DNA of 64,000 bases from Streptomyces eurocidicus. Lineage in GTDB: Bacteria > Actinomycetota > Actinomycetes > Streptomycetales > Streptomycetaceae. Made by a program: the position numbers and the translations under genes. Below the pieces are notes generated by a model. That model ran no database searches and had not been told where the DNA came from. It saw nothing but the letters and a program-made list of their open reading frames with translations. The stretch is from the NCBI RefSeq assembly GCF_002891295.1, contig NZ_LGUI01000003.1, positions 1-64,000 of the forward strand. Reading direction: 5' to 3'. This document shows positions 57,603-64,000 of the stretch, piece after piece. Each line of letters opens with the position of its first letter. Within the stretch, counting starts at the first letter, position 1.

Positions 57603-58325
57603 ATGAGCACCCCCCTCATACCCGGCACCGCCCCCGTCGCGATCGTCACCGCCGCCGGGTCCGGCATCGGCCGGGGCATGGCCTCCGAGCTCGCGAAGGC
57701 GGGGTACCGCGTCTCGCTGCTCGACATCGACGGGACGATCGAGGGCCTCGCTCACGAGCTGGGCGGCATCGCCACCGTCGGCTCACTCACCGACCCCGCC
57801 GACCTGGCCCGCCTGGTCGACACCACCGTCGAGCGGTACGGGCGGATCGACGCCGTCGTCAACGGAGCCGGACACGCCCGGAACGACCAGCTCCTGAAGG
57901 TCACCGACCAGGACTGGCACGACGGCCTCGACATGCTCCTGCTCTCCGTGGTCCGGATGGCCCGCCTGGTCACCCCACACATGGAAGCGGCCGGAAAGGG
58001 CGCGTTCGTGAACCTGTCCTCGTACACCGCCTTCGAGCCGATGGGGCAGATCCCCGTCAACTCCAGCCTGCGCGCGGCCCTGACCAGTTTCACCAAGCTG
58101 TACGCCGACCAGTACGCGGCCAAGGGCATCCGCATGAACAGCCTGCTGCCCGGCTTCGTGAACAGCTGGCCCGAGGACCCGGAGTTCCTGGCGAAGATCC
58201 CGGCCGGCCGCTACGCCACCACCGAGGAGATCGGCAGACTCGCCCGCTTCCTCGTCTCGGACGACGCCGCTTACATCAACGGCGAATCCATCCGCATCGA
58301 CGGGGGCGCGGCCCGCTCGCTATGA
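57603..58325 (+). CDS. SDR-family oxidoreductase (divergent active site)
   Basis: 240-residue Rossmann-fold short-chain dehydrogenase. The cofactor motif AIVTAAGSGIGRGMASELAK (about 13-32) and the Ser of FVNLSSYTAF (about 138) are present, but the usual Tyr-x-x-x-Lys is replaced: the aligned segment reads PVNSSLRAALTSFTKLYAD. Related SDRs with an Arg at the Lys position are common, so it may be a non-classical enzyme. C-terminal RFLVSDDAAYINGESIRIDG is typical. The 3' 135 bp of this gene is duplicated at 62893-63027. Probably controlled by the divergent ArsR gene. Confidence 0.88.
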   Translation: MSTPLIPGTAPVAIVTAAGSGIGRGMASELAKAGYRVSLLDIDGTIEGLAHELGGIATVGSLTDPADLARLVDTTVERYGRIDAVVNGAGHARNDQLLKVTDQDWHDGLDMLLLSVVRMARLVTPHMEAAGKGAFVNLSSYTAFEPMGQIPVNSSLRAALTSFTKLYADQYAAKGIRMNSLLPGFVNSWPEDPEFLAKIPAGRYATTEEIGRLARFLVSDDAAYINGESIRIDGGAARSL

Positions 58326-58326
58326 C
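58192..58326. repeat. 135-bp direct repeat, copy 1 (SDR 3' end)
   Basis: This segment, covering the last 44 codons and stop of the SDR gene, recurs at 62893-63027 with only two mismatches. The copies flank the PPOX gene and the 2-MIB operon, 4.7 kb apart. Confidence 0.97.
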
Positions 58327-58368
58327 GTCCTCCACGAACCGCGCACCCGTAACAGGAAGCTACGGCCC

Positions 58369-58764
58369 TCAGACGGAGAAGCCGGAGATCTTCCGCGGAG
58401 TCACCCGGACGATCAGCCGGGGAACATCGTCCGACTCGGGGGGCGGGTCCTCGCCGAGGTACTTCTGCGAGAGCTCGCGCGGAAGCGACTTCTCCGGATC
58501 CTCGATCAGTTCGACGGTGCCGCGGATGTCCACGGAGTGGTACGGGTTCTCGGTGTCGTAAACAGTGAGGCTGATCCGCGGGTCCCGGGCGAGATTCCGG
58601 GCCTTCAGCCGCCCCGCCGTGGTGGAGAACACCACCGCGTCTCCGTCCCTCGCTATCCAGACCACCGAGGTCTGCGGCCCGCCGTCCCGGTTCAGGGTCG
58701 CGACGGTGGCGAAGTTCCGCCCGTCCAGAAGCTTGCGCGTTTCCTCGTTGAACTCGACTGACAC
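58369..58764 (-). CDS. PPOX-class flavin/F420-binding oxidoreductase
   Basis: 131 residues, split beta-barrel of the pyridoxamine-phosphate-oxidase superfamily: NFATVATLNRDGGPQTSVVW, VFSTTAGRLKARNLARDPRI and SVDIRGTVELIEDPEKSLPR. Actinobacterial proteins of this size mostly bind F420 or FMN and reduce diverse substrates. GTG at 58764 with AAGGGTG five bases upstream. It converges on the SDR gene and is divergent from the encapsulin gene. Confidence 0.88.
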   Translation of the reverse strand: MSVEFNEETRKLLDGRNFATVATLNRDGGPQTSVVWIARDGDAVVFSTTAGRLKARNLARDPRISLTVYDTENPYHSVDIRGTVELIEDPEKSLPRELSQKYLGEDPPPESDDVPRLIVRVTPRKISGFSV

Positions 58765-58993
58765 GGTCTCACCCTTCTGTCCGGCATTCCGTATATGCCG
58801 ACTGCTTGCATGGAACGGCAGCGAGGGCTGAGTTCTTCCCGACACGGAATCAAACAACGGGCGACAGGGGGCGCCGGTCCGGGGTGCCAATGACTGACGC
58901 GCGGTGGGCGTGAATCAGCCGCACCACGACGAGGGACACCATCCGTATGGGGACGCATATCCGCAGGACATGCGCGCCTGTCACACCCGAACG

Positions 58994-59006
58994 TCACCGT
59001 GTGTTA
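58994..59006. promoter_or_regulatory. Near-consensus BldD box before eshA
   Basis: TCACCGTGTGTTA differs from TNACNC(A/T)GNGTNA at one fixed position. It lies 97 bp before the encapsulin gene, in the 338-bp gap that otherwise shows only the RBS GGGAGAGG. Geosmin and 2-MIB production is developmentally timed, so BldD control is plausible. Confidence 0.3.
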
Positions 59007-59102
59007 CCTCTGCATACGTAAAGCGATGCCGCCCGGCCTCTTGGCTGAAGCCTGCCCAGGTACAGCCGGGCGGATCGTCTCATGCATTGGGAGAGGTAGT
59101 CG

Positions 59103-60530
59103 ATGGCTGTCGAGACGCCCCCGACAAAGGCCGCGAAGGCACAGGAACAAGCGCAGGAGCAGGAGCAACTCAGCCTCAGCACCGCGGCGGCGCGGAACCT
59201 CGCGACCACCACCAAGTCCGAACCCCAGATGCAGGGGATCAGCTCACGGTGGCTGCTGCGGAAACTGCCGTGGGTCAACGTCCCCGGCGGCGCCTACCGG
59301 GTGAACCGACGTCTGTCGTTCACGGTCGGGGACGGAAAGGTAACGTTCGACAAGAACGGGTCCAAGCTTCGTGTCGTCCCCGCGGAGCTGGCCGAACTGC
59401 CGTTGCTGCGCGGGTTCGACGACTCCACGGCGCTGGGTGCGCTGGCCGACAAGTTCGTCCAGAAGGAATACGACCCCGGTCAGATCATCGTGCAGCAGGG
59501 CCGGAAAGCCGATCACGTCTTCTTGGTCGCGCACGGCAAGGTCGAACAGATGAGGCCCGCGAAGTACGAGGGCGACGCCGTCGTGGGCCGGCTTGCCGAC
59601 GGTGACAGCTTCGGCGGCAACATGCTGGCCGACGGAGAGGGCAAGTGGGACTTCACGGCCCGGGCGGTGACCGCGACCACGGTCCTGGCTCTGCCGCACA
59701 CCGCGTACAAGGCGATCGCAGGCCAGTACGAAGGACTGCAGTCCCACGTCCAGCGGCTCCGCGCCCGGGCCCAGAAGCCGACGAACAAGGCCGGTGAGGC
59801 CGCTATCGAGTTCCTCTCCGGCCACGAGGGCGAACCGAGCCTGCCGACCACGTTCGCGGACTACGAACTCAACCCCCGCGAGTATGAGTTGAGCGTGGCG
59901 CAGACCGTGCTGAAGGTGCACAGCCGGGTCGCCGACCTCTACAACGAGCCCATGAACCAGACGCAGCAGCAGCTGCGGCTCACCGTCGAGGCGCTGCGCG
60001 AGCGCCAGGAGAAGGAACTGGTCAACAATCCCGACTTCGGGCTGCTCCACAACACCGACTTCGACCAGCGCATCCCCACCCAATCCGGCCCGCCCACCCC
60101 GGATGACCTGGACGACCTGCTGAGCATGCGCCGTGGGACCAGGTATCTCTTCGCCCACCCGCGCGCCATCGCCGCCTTCGGCAAGGAGTGCAACAAGCGC
60201 GGTATCTACTTCGGCAGCGTCGACGTCGACGGCCACCACATTCCCGCCTGGCGGGGCGTACCGATCCTGCCGTGCGGCAAGATCCCGATCACCGAGTACC
60301 AGACCTCGTCGATCATCGCCATGCGCACCGGAGAGGACGACGAGGGAGTCATCGGCCTCTACCAGACCGGCCTCCCCGACGAGCTCGAGCCCGGACTCAA
60401 TGTGCGGTTCATGGGAATCGATGAGAAGGCCATCATCTCCTACCTCGTGAGCACCTACTACTCCGCCGCCGTACTCGTCCCGGACGCGATCGGCATCCTC
60501 GAAAACGTCGAGGTACGACCGCATGACTGA
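59103..60530 (+). CDS. eshA: Family 2B encapsulin shell protein with cNMP-binding domain (EshA-like)
   Basis: 475 residues. N-terminal arm (about 1-60) followed by a capsid-fold segment [20 protein letters not shown] (about 61-80), an inserted Crp/Fnr-type nucleotide-binding domain (about 95-220: [38 protein letters not shown]) and the rest of the HK97-like shell domain (about 245-475: [59 protein letters not shown]). Family 2B encapsulins form protein nanocompartments and are often encoded beside terpene synthases; packaging of 2-MIB synthase has been reported. Formerly annotated as a cyclic-nucleotide-binding regulator. First gene of the 2-MIB operon; ATG with GGGAGAGG. Confidence 0.92.
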   Translation: MAVETPPTKAAKAQEQAQEQEQLSLSTAAARNLATTTKSEPQMQGISSRWLLRKLPWVNVPGGAYRVNRRLSFTVGDGKVTFDKNGSKLRVVPAELAELPLLRGFDDSTALGALADKFVQKEYDPGQIIVQQGRKADHVFLVAHGKVEQMRPAKYEGDAVVGRLADGDSFGGNMLADGEGKWDFTARAVTATTVLALPHTAYKAIAGQYEGLQSHVQRLRARAQKPTNKAGEAAIEFLSGHEGEPSLPTTFADYELNPREYELSVAQTVLKVHSRVADLYNEPMNQTQQQLRLTVEALRERQEKELVNNPDFGLLHNTDFDQRIPTQSGPPTPDDLDDLLSMRRGTRYLFAHPRAIAAFGKECNKRGIYFGSVDVDGHHIPAWRGVPILPCGKIPITEYQTSSIIAMRTGEDDEGVIGLYQTGLPDELEPGLNVRFMGIDEKAIISYLVSTYYSAAVLVPDAIGILENVEVRPHD

Positions 60531-60565
60531 GCATCCGGCACCGCGAGTGAGGGGAGATTGAGACG

Positions 60566-61795
60566 GTGTCGCCGCTGTCCCGGGTGCTCTCCGCCCCGGC
60601 CGCCCCAGGGGCGGCGGGCCAGGTGGACGCCTTGCTGTCCGATCCCGCACGCTCCGGGAAGCGGGATCCGTCCGCCTCGCCGCCGGAACCGGCGGCCGGG
60701 CGGCCGGCGGAGCCGGAGGTGTGGCTGCCCGGCGGCCCGGCCGGCTTGGGCACATCAGCGGCGAGGGCTCTCCTTCCGCCGACCGCAGGCCATGGCGCAC
60801 CCGCACCCGCAGCAACGCCTCGGGCCGGCGACCCGATTCCGGGCCTGCACTGCCCGCCCGCCGTGCCGGCCGACCCGGCCAAGGTCGCCGAAGTGGACCG
60901 GCGGCTCGAAGCCTGGGCCCATGAGATCAGTCTGTTTCCCCCGGAATGGGCCGGGGACTTCGCCGGATTCCAGTTCGGTCGTGCGGTCGTCCTGCAACAC
61001 CCGGGCGCGGCCGACCTGGAGCGCCTCGTCGTCGCGGGCAAACTCCTGGTCGCGGAGAACGCCATCGACGACTGCTACTGCGAGGACTACGGCGGGTCCC
61101 CCATCGGCCTGGGCGGCCGACTCATCATCGCGCAGAGCGCCCTTGACCCCCTGCACACCGCGGACGGTTACCAGCAGCAGTGGCACGAGGGGCTGGGCAC
61201 GGACGCTCCGCTGCGCTCATACGCCGATGCGATCCAGTCCTACCGGGACATCGCCACGCCCAGTCAGGTGACCCGGTTCGTCCATGACATGGCGCGCCTG
61301 CACCTGGGGTACCTCGCCGAGGGCTCCTGGGCTCAGACCCGTACCACCCCGCCGGTGTGGCAGTACTTGGTGATGCGCCAGTTCAACAACTTCCGTCCCT
61401 GCCTGTCCCTCGTGGACGCCGTGGACGGCTACGAGCTGCCCGAGCCGCTCTACTCCCGCCCCGAAGTGCAGCGCGTCACCGCGCTGGCCTGCAACGCCGC
61501 CACGCTCGTCAATGACCTGTACTCCTTCACCAAGGAGATGGCCGCCGACGAGCACCATCTGAACCTTCCGGTGGTGATCGCCGTCGAGGAGCGATGCGGC
61601 CTCAAGGACGCCTTTCTGAAGGCCGTCGACATCCACAACGAGATCATGCACGCCTTCGAGGACGAAGCCGCGGCCGTCGCCACCGGAGGGCCGCTTCTGG
61701 CCCGTTACACCACCGGTCTCGCCGCCTGGGTCGCCGGAAACCACGAATGGCACCACACCAACACCTACCGCTACTCCCTGCCCAACTACTGGTGA
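60566..61795 (+). CDS. 2-Methylisoborneol synthase
   Basis: 409-residue class I terpene cyclase that converts 2-methyl-GPP to 2-methylisoborneol, an earthy odorant. The Pro/Ala/Gly-rich N terminus (about 1-110, LLSDPARSGKRDPSAS and WLPGGPAGLG) is disordered and in encapsulated homologues acts as the cargo-loading segment. Catalytic motifs: Asp-rich IDDCYCED (about 167-174) and NSE-type NDLYSFTKE (about 313-321). The C terminus HTNTYRYSLPNYW is characteristic of 2-MIB synthases. GTG at 60566 with GGGGAG upstream, 35 bp after the encapsulin stop. Confidence 0.94.
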   Translation: MSPLSRVLSAPAAPGAAGQVDALLSDPARSGKRDPSASPPEPAAGRPAEPEVWLPGGPAGLGTSAARALLPPTAGHGAPAPAATPRAGDPIPGLHCPPAVPADPAKVAEVDRRLEAWAHEISLFPPEWAGDFAGFQFGRAVVLQHPGAADLERLVVAGKLLVAENAIDDCYCEDYGGSPIGLGGRLIIAQSALDPLHTADGYQQQWHEGLGTDAPLRSYADAIQSYRDIATPSQVTRFVHDMARLHLGYLAEGSWAQTRTTPPVWQYLVMRQFNNFRPCLSLVDAVDGYELPEPLYSRPEVQRVTALACNAATLVNDLYSFTKEMAADEHHLNLPVVIAVEERCGLKDAFLKAVDIHNEIMHAFEDEAAAVATGGPLLARYTTGLAAWVAGNHEWHHTNTYRYSLPNYW

Positions 61796-61810
61796 GAGAG
61801 ACGTAACCGC

Positions 61811-62680
61811 ATGACCACCACCGCGCACCGCGTCAGCACGGCATCAGCTCCGGCCATCAGCCCCTACCAGGTGTCGGTGGCCGACTACTGGAACCGCGAG
61901 AAGAACCCCGTCAACCTCCGGCTGGGCGAGGTCGACGGCTTTTACCATCACCACTACGGCATCGGCGACGTCGACTGGTCGGTCCTGAAGGGCCCCCAGG
62001 ACACCCGCGACGAGCGCATCATCGCCGAACTGCACCGCCTGGAATGCGCCCAGGCCGACTTCCTCACCGATCACCTCGGCGCCGTCGCCCCCGACGACCG
62101 CCTCCTGGACTCCGGCTGCGGCCGGGGCGGCGGCAGCCTGGTCGCCAACGAGCGGTTCGACTGCCATGTCGACGGGGTCTCCATCTCCGAGACCCAGGTG
62201 GCCTTCGCCACCGCACAGGCCAAGAAGCGCGGCGTGGACGACAAGGTGCGCTTCCATCTCAGGAACATGCTCGACACCGGCTTCGAGACCGGCTCGTTCC
62301 GCGGTATCTGGAACAACGAGTCCACGATGTACGTCGACCTGTCGGCACTGTTCCCCGAATACGCTCGCCTCCTCGCGCGCGGCGGCCGGTACGTCACCAT
62401 CACCGGCTGCTACAACGACACCTACGGGCTGCCCTCCCGCGAGGTCTCTATGATCAACGCCCACTACATCTGCGATATCCACCCGCGCTCGGCCTATTTC
62501 CGGGAGATGGCGAACAACCGGCTCGTGCCGATCAGCGTGGTGGACCTCACCGGGGCGACCATCCCGTACTGGGAGCTGCGAGCCAAGTCCTCCCTGGCCA
62601 CCGGCATCGAGGATGCGTTCCTGACCGCGTACAGGAACGGCAGCTTCCAGTACTTGCTGATCGCCGCCGACCGGATCTGA
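61811..62680 (+). CDS. Geranyl diphosphate 2-C-methyltransferase
   Basis: 289-residue SAM-dependent methyltransferase that adds a methyl group to C2 of GPP to supply the 2-MIB synthase. SAM motif LLDSGCGRGGGSLVANE (about 98-114), substrate-region motifs FYHHHYGIGDVDWSV (about 44-58), IWNNESTMYVDL (about 165-176) and NAHYICDIHPRSAYF. The N terminus YQVSVADYWNREKNPVNLRL is typical of the family. ATG 15 bp after the synthase stop, completing the three-gene 2-MIB operon. Confidence 0.94.
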   Translation: MTTTAHRVSTASAPAISPYQVSVADYWNREKNPVNLRLGEVDGFYHHHYGIGDVDWSVLKGPQDTRDERIIAELHRLECAQADFLTDHLGAVAPDDRLLDSGCGRGGGSLVANERFDCHVDGVSISETQVAFATAQAKKRGVDDKVRFHLRNMLDTGFETGSFRGIWNNESTMYVDLSALFPEYARLLARGGRYVTITGCYNDTYGLPSREVSMINAHYICDIHPRSAYFREMANNRLVPISVVDLTGATIPYWELRAKSSLATGIEDAFLTAYRNGSFQYLLIAADRI

Positions 62681-62774
62681 TCCCGCCGATGGCTTGTGGG
62701 ACGGGCCTGGGGGTACACCAGCGTGTGCCCCCGCGACACTCCGTTGAAAGACCCGGGCAGAAGGAATTCCGCTG

Positions 62775-63026
62775 ATGGATCCCGCACTGAGGGAGTGGGG
62801 GCCGGACCTGCTCGCCAAAAGGAAACCCGGCAACCCCGACGAGAGACCCCTCGCCACGGCATCCGCCCATGATGTCGCACGCGACCGTTCGCCGAAGATC
62901 CCGGCCGGCCGCTACGCCACCACCGAGGAGATCGGCAGACTCGCCCGCTTCCTCGTCTCGGACAACGCCGCTTACATCAACGGCGAATCCATCCGCATCG
63001 ACGGGGGCGCGGCCCGCTCGCTGTGA
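62775..63026 (+). pseudogene. Chimeric ORF ending in a duplicated SDR C terminus
   Basis: 83-codon frame. Its first 40 codons (MDPALREWGPDLLAKRKPGN, then PDERPLATASAHDVARDRSP) are unrelated to the SDR gene; its last 44 (from KIPAGRYATTEEIGRLARFL) are a near-identical copy of the SDR C terminus at 58192-58326. It lacks any Rossmann fold and cannot be an SDR enzyme. It is most likely recombination debris. Confidence 0.85.
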
Positions 63027-63027
63027 C
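62893..63027. repeat. 135-bp direct repeat, copy 2
   Basis: Copy of 58192-58326 with two substitutions (GAC to AAC inside, CTA to CTG before the stop). Flanking sequences are unrelated on both sides. Confidence 0.97.
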
Positions 63028-63109
63028 ACCGGGCCCCGGCCCCCACGAACCACGCACCCCGCCCGGTGCGGGCCTTGGTCTGGTTCGCGCCGGGGCGCCG
63101 CTGTTGGAC

Positions 63110-63451
63110 TTACACGAAGACCACGGAGAGGAACTTCATGTCCTCGCCGCCCTTGCCGACGTTTTTCGCCAGGAGGTATTCCGTGCCCGTGCAATCAGTG
63201 TCCGCGTAGACGTATGCCTTGGAATCCGTTTCGTTGATGGGACTGTACGCGGGCCTGTCAGCGGTCACATCCGGAACGTCGATGCACTCACTTTGTAGAG
63301 GGTTGGTCCACTTCTCCTGCTGCTCGACACCGTTCGTGTCCAGGTGCCTGTAGTGGAAATCACCCGTTGTGTTGCCGGCGGAGGCGGGGCCGGCAGCGGC
63401 GAGGAGGAACGTCAGGGTGCAGGTGGCGAGGGCGGGGGCGCGCAGGCGCAT
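63110..63451 (-). CDS. Small secreted protein
   Basis: 113 residues: signal peptide (MRLRAPALATCTLTFLLAAA, cleavage after GPASA) then a mature domain of about 88 residues with two Cys (SECIDV, TDCTGT), which may form a disulfide, and acidic, aromatic-containing sequence (AYVYADTDCTG). The ATG at 63451 with GAGGA upstream was preferred over the GTG at 63466. Many small secreted proteins of this type are found in Streptomyces; no function is known. Confidence 0.78.
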   Translation of the reverse strand: MRLRAPALATCTLTFLLAAAGPASAGNTTGDFHYRHLDTNGVEQQEKWTNPLQSECIDVPDVTADRPAYSPINETDSKAYVYADTDCTGTEYLLAKNVGKGGEDMKFLSVVFV

Positions 63452-63658
63452 GAAGCGGGTCCTCACGTGGCAGGGAGTTGCATGCCTGTCTGTACTGTCC
63501 AGCGCGGTTCCCGGCCATGCGTCGCCTCACCCGCATCAGGATGACGAAACGTTTATCCATACCTCGTTCGAAGTAACCCCCTGAGAAAAGGCGTCGCCCG
63601 CCCCCCACAGCCGTAACGCGGGCCGGGCGAGGCGGGCGACGCTGTTCCGTGGTGCCGG

Positions 63659-63841
63659 CTACAGAGTGCCCGTCACGTTGGTGATGGTCACAACGGCGCC
63701 CGTCAGGGCGTTCTGGACCGTGATGACAGCGGAGCCGGCTAGGGTCTCGACGGTCCCGTCGCCGGGCGCGGCGATCGCAGGGGTGGTGAGGACGCCGAGG
63801 AGCGCGGCGGCCCCCAGCAGTACGGCAGTGATACGACGCAT
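63659..63841 (-). CDS. Very small secreted protein
   Basis: 60 residues: signal peptide MRRITAVLLGAAALLGVLTT ending AIA, leaving a mature peptide of about 36 residues rich in Thr, Val and Gly (TVETLAGSAVITVQNALTGA, VVTITNVTG) with strong beta-strand character and no Cys. It might assemble on surfaces, in the way small chaplin-like or rodlin-like peptides do, but it lacks chaplin motifs. GAAAGG upstream of the ATG. Confidence 0.7.
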   Translation of the reverse strand: MRRITAVLLGAAALLGVLTTPAIAAPGDGTVETLAGSAVITVQNALTGAVVTITNVTGTL

Positions 63842-64000
63842 GGCTATACGCCTTTCAGAGCAGGGAAGTTGACGCTCGCCCCGGTGGCCGAATCGAGTCC
63901 CATCCCGACTGCCCAAGCCCATGGTCGGACATGCACCACTCACTCGGATGAGGAGCCGGGGAACCAGGCACCTGACGGCCCGGAACACGGGGGCCGCCGC

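Overview
The window is chromosomal DNA of a Streptomyces (or very close relative). GC content and third-position GC are very high. Family markers include DUF397 and DUF5753/XRE proteins, a DUF3263 protein, a BldD-boxed diguanylate cyclase (CdgB type), DasR-like operators around N-acetylglucosamine genes, a CIRCE-controlled solo groEL and a 2-methylisoborneol operon. No rRNA, tRNA or CRISPR was seen.

Layout. 1-5.95 kb: cutC, an HD protein, two small genes, then an RpiR regulator, the MurNAc-6-P etherase murQ and a PTS EIIBC permease (wall-sugar recycling). 6-10.6 kb: groEL behind four CIRCE half-sites, a cold-shock gene, and a SAM-I riboswitch driving a threonine-synthase-like enzyme plus a sulfur-carrier protein (MetM/MetO pair). 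10.6-14.6 kb: glucosyl-3-phosphoglycerate synthase and the trehalose genes otsA and otsB. 14.6-16.1 kb: transposase debris and a secreted ricin-type lectin. 16.1-23.5 kb: amino-sugar catabolism (SIS protein, sugar-binding lipoprotein, nagK-nagA, PfkB kinase, class II aldolase). 23.5-28.7 kb: a CBM protein, cdgB, a flavin reductase, arfB and a TerD protein.

28,714-39,938 is an 11.2-kb integrated element between 20-bp direct repeats, inserted in the 3' end of terD. It carries a tyrosine integrase, a repressor-like protein, a small HTH (Xis-like) protein, a scaffold-like protein, a P22-type major capsid protein, a BRCT-like/Lsr2 protein, a DUF3987 replication ATPase, several tiny CxxC or charged proteins and an XRE-DUF5753/DUF397 pair. 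It has no terminase, portal, tail or lysis genes and no conjugation translocase, so it looks like a phage satellite rather than a prophage or an AICE.

40.0-50.7 kb is rich in secreted and accessory genes: a 1,357-residue CdtB-like nuclease/GDSL/beta-helix fusion, an XRE-TPR regulator, a PL6-type lyase, a broken Tn3-family transposase with a (CTGCGG)14 expansion, and a PLAT-hemopexin-like protein. 51-57.1 kb: oxidoreductase/TetR pair, a winged-helix protein, a CAP-domain exported protein, a small minus-strand unit with a possible RBS-sequestering stem, and an MBL hydrolase/HxlR pair. 57.1-63.0 kb: ArsR/SDR pair, a PPOX protein, then the 2-MIB operon (family 2B encapsulin EshA, terpene synthase, GPP methyltransferase) bracketed by a 135-bp duplication of the SDR 3' end. 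The window ends with two small secreted proteins.

All functions are inferred by reading the sequence. No database search was run.
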